DNA of 64,000 nt, taken from the NCBI RefSeq assembly GCF_043099315.1, contig NZ_CP170746.1, one strand, 5' to 3'. Made by a program: the position numbers and the translations under genes. Below are positions 7,790-16,100 of this stretch, piece by piece; the stretch's first letter is position 1; each line of letters starts with the position of its first letter. The DNA comes from Chlorogloeopsis fritschii (GTDB lineage: Bacteria > Cyanobacteriota > Cyanobacteriia > Cyanobacteriales > Nostocaceae). Below the pieces are notes generated by a model that saw only the letters and a program-made list of their open reading frames with translations, was not told the DNA's origin and did not search any database.

Positions 7790-8984
7790 AGTTACACTCA
7801 TTCCAAGTCGCAGCCAGGAAGTCTTAATTAATAAGACTATCGGTTGTGCTAGATTTGTGTACAATCGCTTTTTGGCAAGACGCAAAGAGTTATATGAGTC
7901 TGAGCAAAAGACTTTAAACTATAGTGGATGCAGTCAGGAATTAACGCAACTGAAGAAAGAGATAGAGTGGTTAGCTGAAGTCGATAAGTTTGCCCTTCAA
8001 AATTCTTTGAGGAATTTAGAGACTGCGTACAAGAATTTCTTTGCAGAGCTAAAGAAACCCAAACAAAAAAGACGATTTGATTTTCCTAAGTTCAAAAAGA
8101 AGCACGGATTTAAACAGTCCTATAAAACCAACTTCACGAACGGAAACATTCAACTACGGGACAACTACCTCAAACTACCAAAGTTAGGCTGGGTGAAATT
8201 TCACCATTCTCAAGAAATAACCGGGATTATAGTTAATGTTACTGTCACTCGTACAACAACTGGTAAATATATTGCTAGTATTTTGTGCGAGACAGAGGTA
8301 GAAAAGCACCCTGATGTAGATAGAAATATTGGGTTGGATTTAGGAATAAAATCGTATCTTGTTACTAGCAATTTAGAAGAGATTGAAAACCCTAAATATT
8401 ACCGAAAAGCTTTAAGAAAACTACGCAAAGCCAATCAAAGACTTTCTCGTAGCATCAAAGGTAGTAACAATCGAGTCAAAGCGAAAACCAAACTGGCTCA
8501 AATTCACGAACGTATAACAAATGTTAGAGATGACTTTCTGCACAAGTTGTCTACCCGACTTATCCGAGAAAACAGTATTATCTGTATCGAAGATCTTCGA
8601 GTAGCTAACATGGTTAAAAACCATAAGTTAGCACTCAGTATTATGGATGCTAGCTGGTCAAAATTCGTTGCCATGTTGGAGTATAAAGCTTTATGGCATG
8701 ACCGAATCGTGCAGAAAATATCTCCTTTTTTCCCCTCATCTCAAATCTGTAGCTGTTGTGGTTTTGTTAACCCAGAAGTAAAGAATTTGAGTATAAGAGA
8801 ATGGGACTGTCCTAATTGTAATACTCATCATTTGAGAGATTATACGGCAGCAGTCAATATTCTTCATGAGGGATTGAGAATTTTAAATGCCGCCGATGGT
8901 TCAACGGAGGCACAAAACGCTTGTCGAGATGAGATAAGACCTAGGGATTCTCAGGCGCTTGTCAGTGAAGCAAGAATCGCGTGA
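7773..8984 (+). CDS. tnpB: RNA-guided endonuclease TnpB
   Basis: A full-length 403-residue TnpB. It has the N-terminal OrfB helix-turn region, the RuvC triad D189 (NIGLDLGIKS), E273 (ICIEDLRVAN) and D356 (LRDYTAAVNI), and a zinc ribbon with C326-x2-C329 and C346-x2-C349. TnpB proteins use an RNA from the element's right end to cut DNA next to a target motif identical to the insertion site; that would be TTGAT here. With all catalytic residues in place it is presumably functional. The tail after 380 is rich in polar residues, normal for the region overlapping the guide RNA. Confidence 0.92.
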   Translation: MQKAFKVTLIPSRSQEVLINKTIGCARFVYNRFLARRKELYESEQKTLNYSGCSQELTQLKKEIEWLAEVDKFALQNSLRNLETAYKNFFAELKKPKQKRRFDFPKFKKKHGFKQSYKTNFTNGNIQLRDNYLKLPKLGWVKFHHSQEITGIIVNVTVTRTTTGKYIASILCETEVEKHPDVDRNIGLDLGIKSYLVTSNLEEIENPKYYRKALRKLRKANQRLSRSIKGSNNRVKAKTKLAQIHERITNVRDDFLHKLSTRLIRENSIICIEDLRVANMVKNHKLALSIMDASWSKFVAMLEYKALWHDRIVQKISPFFPSSQICSCCGFVNPEVKNLSIREWDCPNCNTHHLRDYTAAVNILHEGLRILNAADGSTEAQNACRDEIRPRDSQALVSEARIA

Positions 8985-9006
8985 CTTTTAGTCATGCGAG
9001 GTTCAA

Positions 9007-9108
9007 GAGGCTTATTCTTTTATCAACGGTTTGGCAAAGGTAACGTTAAATAATAAATCTGGTTATATCAACCGAACAGGAAAAATTGTGTGGTTATCTG
9101 CAATCTAG
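9007..9108 (+). pseudogene. WG-repeat protein fragment, part after the IS605 element
   Basis: In frame with 7134-7286 once the element is removed: EAYSFINGLAKVTLNNKSGY, then INRTGKIVWLSAI and a TAG stop. This is the end of the last WG repeat and the C-terminus of the interrupted gene. The 240 bp up to gatB hold HIP1 sites and no further gene. Confidence 0.65.
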
Positions 9109-9348
9109 TTTTAGTGCGATCGCAGATCTACTCACCCAATTAACAGTAACTAATTATACTAAAAAGCATTCGCTATTTGTACAAATACGATCGCGCCTCT
9201 GAGATAGTAGATTAGAGTTAATGCGATCGCATATTTCATCACTCAGTCTCCGTGTCCTCTTTTCTCACCCAAATAACCGTATTCAGCCAAAGTCCATAGC
9301 AGTCTACAATAGTAGCCTAATCGAGGATTAGCTAAAACTTGTGATTTT

Positions 9349-10824
9349 ATGACTTCTGCTACGACCGTAAAAACTGAGTACGAAGCGATTATTGGTTTAG
9401 AAACCCATTGTCAGCTGAGTACTAAAACTAAAATTTTCTCTACTAGCTCTACAGAGTTTGGGGCTGAACCCAATACTAACATCGATCCGGTGTGTATGGG
9501 TTTGCCTGGGGTGTTGCCCGTGCTGAACGAAAAGGTTTTAGAATATGCCGTGAAGGCGGGTTTAGCCCTGAATTGTCAAATTGCCAAATATAGCAAGTTT
9601 GATCGCAAGCAGTATTTTTATCCCGATCTTCCTAAAAATTACCAAATTTCGCAGTACGATTTGCCTATTGCTGAACACGGCTGGCTAGAAATTGAGTTAG
9701 TCGATAAAGATGGCAATCCTATTCGCAAGAAGATTGGGATTACCCGCCTGCACATGGAGGAAGATGCAGGCAAGTTGGTACACGCAGGAAGCGATCGCCT
9801 GTCGGGTTCTGCCTATTCTTTGGTAGACTACAACCGAGCTGGTGTGCCGTTGGTGGAAATTGTTTCGGAACCAGATTTGCGTTCTGGGCAAGAAGCTGCT
9901 GAATATGTCCAAGAATTACGCCGCATCATGCGTTATCTCGGTGTCAGTGATGGGAATATGCAAGAAGGTTCCCTGCGCTGTGATGTCAATATTTCCGTGC
10001 GCCCTGTTGGACAAAAGGAGTTTGGCACGAAGGTAGAAATTAAAAATATGAACTCTTTCAACGCCATCCAAAAGGCGATTGAATACGAAATAGAGCGTCA
10101 AATTGCAGCCGTAGAAGCTGGTGAACGCATTTTTCAAGAGACTCGTCTGTGGGAAGAAGGTTCACAACGCACAATTAGTATGCGCAGCAAGGAAGGTTCT
10201 AGCGATTACCGCTACTTCCCGGAACCAGATTTAGCACCGATTGAGGTGTCAGATGCACAGCTAGAAGAGTGGCGAAATCAATTACCAGAACTGCCAGCCT
10301 CCAAACGCTATCGCTATGAAAGCGAACTAGGGCTTTCTGCCTATGATGCGCGAGTGTTGACAGAGGAACGAGCTACTGCCGAATATTTTGAAGCGACAAT
10401 TGCCAAGGGTGCCAACCCCAAAGCTGCTGCTAACTGGATTACTCAAGATATTGCTGCTTACCTTAACAAAAATAAACTCAACATCACCGAGCTTGGCTTG
10501 ACTCCTGCTAATCTGGCTGATGTGATTGTGCGAATTGAAAAAGGTAAAATTACTAATGCCAAAGCTAAACAGAAATTAGCAGATTTATTGGCAGGAGCTT
10601 CTCCTGACGAATTATTTAAAGGCGAAGAACCAATTTCCGATCCGAGCGTACTTGAACCTATTGTTGATGAAGTTATAGCCGCAAATCCCAAAGAAGTAGA
10701 AAAGTTCCGTAGTGGCAAAACCAATGTCAAAGGCTTCTTTGTCGGACAGGTTCTGAAAAAAACAGGTGGGCGTGCCGATCCAAAGTTAACTAATGAACTC
10801 GTAGATAAAAAGCTGAATAGTTAG
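9349..10824 (+). CDS. gatB: Aspartyl/glutamyl-tRNA(Asn/Gln) amidotransferase subunit B
   Basis: GatB, 491 residues, the usual length. With GatA and GatC it converts Glu-tRNA(Gln) to Gln-tRNA(Gln) (and Asp-tRNA(Asn) where needed); GatB holds the kinase pocket and tRNA. Diagnostic blocks are EAIIGLETHCQLSTKTKIFS near the N-terminus, YFYPDLPKNYQISQYD, HMEEDAGKL, DYNRAGVPLVEIVSEPD, and the YqeY-like C-terminal tail with NVKGFFVGQVLKKTGGRADP. The start ATG is supported by the conserved TEYEAIIGLETH onset. gatA and gatC are not adjacent, as is common in cyanobacteria. Confidence 0.97.
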   Translation: MTSATTVKTEYEAIIGLETHCQLSTKTKIFSTSSTEFGAEPNTNIDPVCMGLPGVLPVLNEKVLEYAVKAGLALNCQIAKYSKFDRKQYFYPDLPKNYQISQYDLPIAEHGWLEIELVDKDGNPIRKKIGITRLHMEEDAGKLVHAGSDRLSGSAYSLVDYNRAGVPLVEIVSEPDLRSGQEAAEYVQELRRIMRYLGVSDGNMQEGSLRCDVNISVRPVGQKEFGTKVEIKNMNSFNAIQKAIEYEIERQIAAVEAGERIFQETRLWEEGSQRTISMRSKEGSSDYRYFPEPDLAPIEVSDAQLEEWRNQLPELPASKRYRYESELGLSAYDARVLTEERATAEYFEATIAKGANPKAAANWITQDIAAYLNKNKLNITELGLTPANLADVIVRIEKGKITNAKAKQKLADLLAGASPDELFKGEEPISDPSVLEPIVDEVIAANPKEVEKFRSGKTNVKGFFVGQVLKKTGGRADPKLTNELVDKKLNS

Positions 10825-10889
10825 TGCTGCTATTGTGCAGGGGAACTTCAGAAAAACATATCTACACCAAAAGTGAAAAGCTAGAGGAA

Positions 10890-10918
10890 AGAACGCAGAA
10901 GAGACTCTTCTGTGTTCT
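10890..10918 (+). terminator. Hairpin after gatB
   Basis: AGAACGCAGAAGA pairs with TCTTCTGTGTTCT (one G-T pair) about 65 bp after the gatB stop. A run of U is weak (TTACTATTTTG), so termination is likely but not certain. Confidence 0.6.
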
Positions 10919-10950
10919 GATTACTATTTTGTAACTTTTTAATAAATAAA

Positions 10951-11038
10951 GGGTCTTGCCCATCACTCTTAAATGAGTATAATTTGGTAATCGACTGCAT
11001 CTTGATAATTGAGAGTAATATTCAAAACCTCTTTTTTC
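10951..11038 (+). ncRNA. Small RNA unit A (promoter, ~50-nt RNA, T-run)
   Basis: An upstream box GGGTCTTGCCC (10951-10961) lies 27 bases before TATAAT (10978-10983), followed by about 50 nt containing GCATCTTGATAAT and GAGAG, then CCTCTTTTTT (11029-11037). The same order with the same spacings recurs 221 bp downstream, which is the main support that this is a real transcription unit. Its own terminal hairpin is weak (AGAG/CTCT). There is no open reading frame of note. Tandem small RNAs are known in heterocystous cyanobacteria (NsiR1), but I cannot match this one to a named RNA. Confidence 0.5.
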
Positions 11039-11171
11039 CTGTAATTAATTGCTACTGGTATTATTCATTAGGTATATTTTAGAAATTAAAGCTACAATCA
11101 AAAGTGTGATTTCCCCTCTTCGTGATTTTACGGATATTCTTTAATAATACTTTTAGAAAAAATCAAGCAAG

Positions 11172-11262
11172 GGGTATTGCCCCACATCCCCAAAATGATA
11201 TAATGTGCTACGTAGATGCACCCTGATGATCTGGAGAGCTGCCCAAGTGGCTCTCTTTTTTC
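11172..11262 (+). ncRNA. Small RNA unit B (promoter, ~50-nt RNA, terminator)
   Basis: GGGTATTGCCC (11172-11182) sits 27 bases before a perfect TATAAT (11199-11204). The transcript would begin near 11211, contain GCACCCTGATGAT and end with a Rho-independent terminator: GAGAGC (11234-11239) pairs with GCTCTC (11250-11255), followed by a run of six T. It is a diverged copy of unit A (conserved GGGTnTTGCCC, TATAAT, GCAnCnTGATrAT, GGAGAG). The RNA would be about 50 nt. Targets are unknown. Its position 210 bp before argJ leaves open a role as a leader, but a terminator precedes argJ's own TATAAT at 11430. Confidence 0.6.
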
Positions 11263-11429
11263 TTTTTAGTAATAGATTCATAACATAACGTAGATCGGTA
11301 CAAATTAAAGTTAAATAGCTAAGGTCGTCATTAGTCATTAGTGATTGGTTAGTAGTTATTACATACAACCAAAAAAACGAAAGTATAGACTTTTAATTCA
11401 GCGATTTTAGAGTAAGCACTAATACTTGA

Positions 11430-11435
11430 TATAAT
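11430..11435 (+). promoter_or_regulatory. Probable -10 box of argJ
   Basis: TATAAT lies 37 bases before the argJ ATG at 11473. No matching -35 is obvious. Confidence 0.4.
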
Positions 11436-11472
11436 CGCCTGTCAGCCGAGCAATAGCTGTGGGGTTAGAGTA

Positions 11473-12786
11473 ATGGCAGATTGGCAGGAAATTACTGGTG
11501 GTGTAACAGCACCTAGAGGTTATCGGGCAACTGGAATTAAGGCGGGATTGAAGCCTTCTGGGCTGCCGGATTTAGCGTTGATATTATCGGATGTAGAAGC
11601 GATCGCTGCCGGAGTATTCACCACCAGTCACGTGAGAGCAGCGTGCGTAGATTATTGTCGCCAACGCTTGCAAGCTAAACATGGTGCCCGTGCCATTCTT
11701 TGCAATGCCGGACAAGCAAACGCCGCAACAGGCAGCCAAGGCTGGTTAGATGCCTTAGAATCAGCTATGGCAGTAGCCCAAGCACTGAACATTCCTAGTG
11801 AATCTGTGCTACTCGCTTCGACAGGGGTAATCGGGCAGCGAATGCCAATGGATAAGCTCAAAGCAGCAATTCCTCAACTAGTAGCAGCACTCTCAGAAAC
11901 TGGTTCCGATGCCGCCGCAAGCGCAATTATCACTACAGATTTAGTCACAAAATCTATTGCCCTAGAGACAACAATAGGCGATCGCCCGGTAAGGATGGGA
12001 GGTATCGCCAAGGGTTCGGGGATGATTCATCCGAACATGGCAACGATGTTAGCATTTGTCACCTGTGATGCTGCGGTTTCACCCCACCTTTGGCAAGAAA
12101 TGTTAAGTCGAGCCGCCGATAGAAGTTTCAACTCGATTACCGTTGATGGCGATACAAGTACCAACGATAGCTTAATTGCCCTGGCTAACGGTCAATCTCG
12201 CACTCCTGCAATTATAGAAATGGGACACGAAGCCGAAAAATTAGAAGCGATGTTGACAGCAGTTTGTCAGCATTTAGCCAAAGCGATCGCCCGTGATGGC
12301 GAAGGCGCAACCTGCTTGATTGAAGTGCAAGTTACAGGCGCTCACGATGAACAAGCAGCGCGTCAAGTTGCTAAAACCATAGCAGGTTCTTCTTTAGTGA
12401 AATCTGCAATCTTTGGACGCGATCCTAACTGGGGACGTATCGCTGCTGCCGCTGGACGTGCTAGTGTACCATTTGAGCAAGAAAACCTGAGAATTCAACT
12501 AGGCGATTTTGTAATGATGGAGAATGGGCAACCTTTGCCTTTTGATCGCAAAGCAGCAAATGAATATTTGAAAAACATCGCAGCGGAGTCTTCTTTGCCA
12601 AAAGATGCGATCGCCACGAATATGAGCAATGATTTATCAGTGGATCGCAGTACAGTTAGAACTCAACGCGTAGACAATCCAGTCATTATCTCCGTTAGTA
12701 TTGGTAATGGTCATGGTACAGGTACAGCTTGGGGTTGTGACTTGAGTTATGACTACGTGAAGATTAACGCTGAGTACACTACTTGA
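11473..12786 (+). CDS. argJ: Bifunctional ornithine acetyltransferase/N-acetylglutamate synthase ArgJ
   Basis: ArgJ of 437 residues. It moves the acetyl group from N-acetylornithine to glutamate (cyclic arginine synthesis) and may also use acetyl-CoA. The precursor cleaves itself before the nucleophile Thr191 in GSGMIHPNMATMLAFVT, giving alpha and beta chains. Other markers are FTTSHVRAACVDYCR, ILCNAGQANAATG, FGRDPNWGRIAAAAGRA and the C-terminal NGHGTGTAWGCDLSYDYV. All are intact. Probably a single-gene unit. Confidence 0.96.
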   Translation: MADWQEITGGVTAPRGYRATGIKAGLKPSGLPDLALILSDVEAIAAGVFTTSHVRAACVDYCRQRLQAKHGARAILCNAGQANAATGSQGWLDALESAMAVAQALNIPSESVLLASTGVIGQRMPMDKLKAAIPQLVAALSETGSDAAASAIITTDLVTKSIALETTIGDRPVRMGGIAKGSGMIHPNMATMLAFVTCDAAVSPHLWQEMLSRAADRSFNSITVDGDTSTNDSLIALANGQSRTPAIIEMGHEAEKLEAMLTAVCQHLAKAIARDGEGATCLIEVQVTGAHDEQAARQVAKTIAGSSLVKSAIFGRDPNWGRIAAAAGRASVPFEQENLRIQLGDFVMMENGQPLPFDRKAANEYLKNIAAESSLPKDAIATNMSNDLSVDRSTVRTQRVDNPVIISVSIGNGHGTGTAWGCDLSYDYVKINAEYTT

Positions 12787-12840
12787 TTGGCATTGCTGAT
12801 TTCATGTGTGAAATAATTTTGCGTAATGCCACAACCCTTG

Positions 12841-12866
12841 TAGAGACGCGATATATCGCGTCTCTA
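12841..12866. repeat. Perfect 26-bp palindrome (dispersed TAGAGACGCG family)
   Basis: TAGAGACGCGATA and its exact complement TATCGCGTCTCTA. Related palindromes are at 56459-56478 and 61497-61526. It lies 55 bp after argJ and could also stop transcription, although no T-run follows. Confidence 0.7.
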
Positions 12867-12868
12867 AA

Positions 12869-13038
12869 TTAACGATCACCTGCCCACTCCAAAATTCTTA
12901 ACACTAGATTTGACATTTGATCGGGTGTTTGGTTGGCTAAAACTTGCTTAATGAGCCAAGTGCGATCGCTCTTTTCGGTTATTGCTTCATTTTCAGCCAG
13001 TCAAAAACTTGAGCCACTGTTAACGTCAATTCCTTCAT
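12869..13038 (-). pseudogene. Remnant of an unknown small gene
   Basis: ATG at 13038 gives MKELTLTVAQVFDWLKMKQ and a stop. A shifted frame continues LAENEAITEKSDRTWLIKQV, then LANQTPDQMSNLVLRILEW. The two parts read as one small helical protein broken by a frameshift. I do not recognise the family. Confidence 0.35.
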
Positions 13039-13141
13039 CCAATTTAATTGTTTCCTAGTAACCCAACTTACGGTAAAAGCGATTGCCTGGTGTTGATTTT
13101 CTATCTCTTGCGATCGCTTTTTTGTTTATATTTTCTAGGCA

Positions 13142-13339
13142 TTACTTTTAATTATTGGACTTTTGGGTACGGTTTCCATTGCCATTGGCATTAATCGTTT
13201 GTTGAATCTGGGAATTGATGAGGATAAAACCCCACCAGAACCCGAACAGTTCCAAAATTCATGGCTAGCTAGCCTATTCTCACCCCAACCTTACGGGGCT
13301 GCGGCTGTAACTAGAGATGCTTTTGGGAATTTTACATAA
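13142..13339 (+). pseudogene. CadD-family transporter remnant
   Basis: The frame reads LIIGLLGTVSIAIGINRLLN, a loop with DKTPPEPEQFQNSWL and then LFSPQPYGAAAVT, which lines up with GLLGIAPIIIGIARFLHP and FLSPQTYGVAAVTIANGGDN of the intact paralogue at 21486. Both ends are missing. It shows that the CadD family was once even larger in this island. Confidence 0.65.
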
Positions 13340-13698
13340 TCTTTGCTGAAGCTTGCAAGCACAAACTTTGGTTCTCTGTCGTTTGTTCTTTTTTATATTC
13401 AAAAATTATTCTCCCGTTTATACTGTGGTATTTATGGTGATTTTCTATTTATAGCTAATTTAAACTGATACTTTTTTAATAAATTTAATTTATTATTTTC
13501 AAAACAAAGAATATTTGTTCTTATCTGACTAAAATCATAATATTAATAACAAGCTACCTAGCGAAGAAAGAATTTGAATTAAATAAATGGCGATCGCCAT
13601 AAATAACACAAAAATTGAACTAGATCCCGAACTGCCCTCACTTCTAGAAGCAGAGAAGGATTTCAATCAACAAACTTAAACTATTGCGAGCAATAATT

Positions 13699-14373
13699 AT
13701 GAGTTGGCTAACTGGTACATTAATTATTGGAATTTCTGCTGCCTTTGCAACTACTTTTGATGACAATATATACTTGACAGCTTTCTTTGGAAAAGTCAAT
13801 CATGTCTTTCGCCCTAAACATATTATAGTTGGCGAATTTGTTGGATTTACCGCACTAGTATTTGCTAGCTTGCCTGGTTTTTTCGGTGGTTTAATTCTTC
13901 CAGAATCTTGGATTGGTTTGTTAGGAATACTTCCAATTTCTATTGGTATCATTAATCTTATGAGTCGAAATGATGATGGAGACACCATCCAAGATGTGTC
14001 TATTGGCTTTAGTCATTCCGTCAAATCTAGACGTCGTAAAAAATCATTATGGGCGACTCTGCGCGATCCCCATACTTACCGTGTTTCAGCAGTAACTATT
14101 GCTAACGGAGGAAACAATATTGGCATCTATGTACCTTTGTTTGCTAGTAGCAATCTTCCAAGTTTGGGCGTAATTTTATGTGTTTGTTACTTGACTGTTG
14201 GGCTGTGGTGTTTCCTCTCTTATAATTTGACTCGTAATCCTCTCATGGCACCGCTTTTGGCTCGCTATGGTCGAAAAGTCTTCCCTGTAGTGTTGATCTG
14301 GCTTGGTTTCTCCATCATGATGAAAAGCGGCACATTTCAACTGTTTCCCATTGTGGCAACACTTTTCAATTAG
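13699..14373 (+). CDS. Cadmium-resistance (CadD) family transporter, paralogue 1
   Basis: 224 residues from ATG 13699 (MSWLTGTLIIGISAAFATTF); the TTG at 13684 is less likely. About six transmembrane segments arranged as two similar halves, LysE-like superfamily. Family marks: ATTFDDNIYLTAFF (TNIDD-type motif, altered here to TFDDN), HIIVGEFVGFTAL, LPESWIGLLGILPISIGI, and VTIANGGNNIGIYVPLFASS. In firmicutes CadD confers cadmium resistance; the substrate in cyanobacteria is not known. The loop between halves is basic (SRRRKKSLWATLRD). It is the most divergent of the four copies. Confidence 0.8.
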   Translation: MSWLTGTLIIGISAAFATTFDDNIYLTAFFGKVNHVFRPKHIIVGEFVGFTALVFASLPGFFGGLILPESWIGLLGILPISIGIINLMSRNDDGDTIQDVSIGFSHSVKSRRRKKSLWATLRDPHTYRVSAVTIANGGNNIGIYVPLFASSNLPSLGVILCVCYLTVGLWCFLSYNLTRNPLMAPLLARYGRKVFPVVLIWLGFSIMMKSGTFQLFPIVATLFN

Positions 14374-14655
14374 AGATTAAACGATCGCGCCTTAATTAAA
14401 AGCATATTACCTTCATCTAATTAGGAAAACTGCTGGTGTATTTCTACTAGTGATTAGTCATTCTAAATTATGGCTATCTCCATCCATAAATTAATGAATA
14501 AATCAGGGAAAATGCCAAGTTATAAATAAATTTCAGGGTTGGTCTCAAATGAATTATACAAAAGTAAAATTCCGCTTACTTTTCAAGTGATAGTACAAAA
14601 TTTATTGCAAGTGTAGATAAATTAGGTATTGAGTATCTGCTCGGATGTAATGACG

Positions 14656-14952
14656 ATGAAAATTTTCCAAATAGCTTTAATAATCTTCATGTTTTTGCTC
14701 AACTTAGTAAGTATTTCTCCCGCTTGGGTGGATGAAGGATCGCAATTAAGTAAAAATCATAAATATTTTGTAGGTGAAAGAGTTGTTTGGCTTTATAAAG
14801 CTCGTGCCGACTCAGATCATATCCAGAGAATTCCCGCTGAAGTAATCAAACTAGGTTCTAAACAAGTACAAGTCAGGGTACATACGCAAGATAATAAGTT
14901 CGTCAATCGTTGGGTAGATGCAAACAAGCTGGAAAATAACAAGAATAGCTAA
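14656..14952 (+). CDS. Small secreted protein of unknown function
   Basis: From ATG 14656 the 98-residue product has an N-terminal signal sequence, MKIFQIALIIFMFLLNLVSI, with probable cleavage around SPAWVDEG. The mature part includes YFVGERVVWLYKARADSDHI and WVDANKLENN and resembles a small beta domain with an RVVWLY strand, possibly SH3- or Tudor-like. The TTG at 14629 would add nine polar residues. No operon partner is obvious. Family not recognised. Confidence 0.6.
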   Translation: MKIFQIALIIFMFLLNLVSISPAWVDEGSQLSKNHKYFVGERVVWLYKARADSDHIQRIPAEVIKLGSKQVQVRVHTQDNKFVNRWVDANKLENNKNS

Positions 14953-15169
14953 TAGTAAGCGATTATATTTAGTATTTCCAAACATAATTCAACAATTAAA
15001 AATAAAAAGCTAAAAAAATAGCTGCTCAGAGCAAAAGTAAATCATCACTTTTATCTATTGTTAGGAAAAATAATAATGTTTGCTTTGAGAGTTTGATGAG
15101 TTTTATCTTGAAGTCAAGGTGAATTAAACGCAAACAATAAAAATTAATAACTCTAAGAGGAAGAGACTA

Positions 15170-15787
15170 ATGAACAAACTAACTTCAAAAAAATTAGCTT
15201 CTTGGATTTTAAGTACTGTATTTCTAGCATTTGTCGCGGTATTTTCTCTGTTAGATCAGCCTTACGCCCTAGCTCAATCAGAAACTCTACCCACGTCTAC
15301 TGAATCTGCACCTCCAACCGTAGTATCTCCTGTTCTAGCCACAGCCTCAACAATGTGGGCTGTAGATTCTGTCGCAGCGAATGTTAGACGCCTCTTAACA
15401 ACTAATGAATGTGTTGGATGCAATTTATATGAAGCACAACTAGAAGGGGCAAATCTGCAATCAGCTAATTTAGAGGGTGCAAACCTACAAAAAGCAGAAC
15501 TAGAAAAGGCTAATTTACAAGGAACCAACCTACAAGCAGCAGATTTGCGGGAGGTAGATTTGAGTAAAGCAAATCTTGCTGGAGCAAATCTTGCTGGAGC
15601 TAACTTGTATGATGCAGATTTAGAAGCAGCTAATCTACAAGGAACAAATCTCTCTGGAGCTAACTTACAAAAGGCAGATTTACAAAAAACAAACCTTGCA
15701 GCTGCCAATATACAGGGAGCAAACTTACTAGGAGCTGATTTGGAAGATGCGCTCATACCTCCAGGAATGATGGCTCAGTATCAGTAA
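15170..15787 (+). CDS. Secreted pentapeptide-repeat protein
   Basis: 205 residues. An N-terminal export signal (ASWILSTVFLAFVAVFSLL ... ALAQS) is followed by a Pro/Thr/Ser-rich linker, a segment ending LLTTNECVGCNLYEAQLEGA with a CxxC pair, and about 22 A(N/D)LXX pentapeptides from residue 87 to 197, giving a right-handed quadrilateral beta helix of five to six coils. It probably acts in the periplasm or outer wall. The LLTT-x-ECVGCNLYEA onset is common in cyanobacterial members. RBS AGAGGAAGAG is well placed. The antisense frame over it is an artefact of the repeat code. Confidence 0.9.
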   Translation: MNKLTSKKLASWILSTVFLAFVAVFSLLDQPYALAQSETLPTSTESAPPTVVSPVLATASTMWAVDSVAANVRRLLTTNECVGCNLYEAQLEGANLQSANLEGANLQKAELEKANLQGTNLQAADLREVDLSKANLAGANLAGANLYDADLEAANLQGTNLSGANLQKADLQKTNLAAANIQGANLLGADLEDALIPPGMMAQYQ

Positions 15788-15825
15788 GTGTCAGTAATCT
15801 GAAATCAACGTTAACTTTATAAATG

Positions 15826-15855
15826 CTTAAGCCAGGGGGTAATCCCTGGCTTAAG
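15826..15855 (+). terminator. Strong hairpin after the pentapeptide gene
   Basis: CTTAAGCCAGGG pairs perfectly with CCCTGGCTTAAG around a six-base loop, 38 bp after the stop. There is no long T-run. The rest of the 313-bp gap up to the next gene shows no gene. Confidence 0.65.
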
Positions 15856-16100
15856 TATTGATAATTCAATACCACTCTGGTGTCTTGTGTGCAACACTCA
15901 ATCTCAAGTGATATAGTTGCATTTCCTAAAACATTCGCTGCCACAATAGAACCACTTAAGCCATCACAGATAATAGCGATCGCGCAGGGAGAAACAGTCT
16001 GATTCAAATTTATTAACTACTTTAACTCTATCAATTTAACGTATTTTATACTAAACTTATTAATAAATTCTAAAAACACGATAATAATTTTCCTGATAAT

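Larger units (their letters stand above)
7287..9006 (+). mobile_element. Complete IS200/IS605-family element with tnpA and tnpB
   Basis: The element follows a TTGAT pentamer at 7282-7286 and ends after TTCAA at 9002-9006. Removing 7287-9006 rejoins codons GAT|GAG and restores the WG-repeat frame (QFD-EAYSFINGL), so both ends are fixed by logic without a target duplication. A left-end hairpin pairs GGGCGGC (7291-7297) with GCCGCCC (7327-7333). A second palindrome, CTATAC...GTATAG, lies at about 7341-7378. The right end has CGCGTGACT/AGTCATGCG at 8978-8998. TTGAT is the known target of the related ISDra2. The 3' end of tnpB plus the right end would be expected to give the guide (omega) RNA. Confidence 0.85.
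12787..13698. other. Gene-poor stretch with decayed genes and a palindrome
   Basis: About 900 bp without an intact gene. It holds a perfect palindrome at 12841, a minus-strand remnant at 12869-13038, a CadD-family remnant at about 13142-13339 and a 30-codon frame at 13587-13679 (MAIAINNTKIELDPELPSLL) that ends 19 bases before the next gene and may be a leader peptide or chance. Confidence 0.5.

Noticed and set aside
9842..10730. Several short frames inside gatB on both strands
   Set aside because: Shadows of a highly conserved full-length gene.
11165..11262. GAGAGC...GCTCTC region considered as part of a tRNA or argJ leader
   Set aside because: No T-loop GTTCRA or acceptor stem; it ends in a T-run and argJ has its own TATAAT at 11430.
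15274..15756. Long minus-strand frame opposite the secreted pentapeptide gene
   Set aside because: It arises from the regular codon pattern of A(N/D)LXX repeats; the plus-strand protein has signal peptide, RBS and family motifs.
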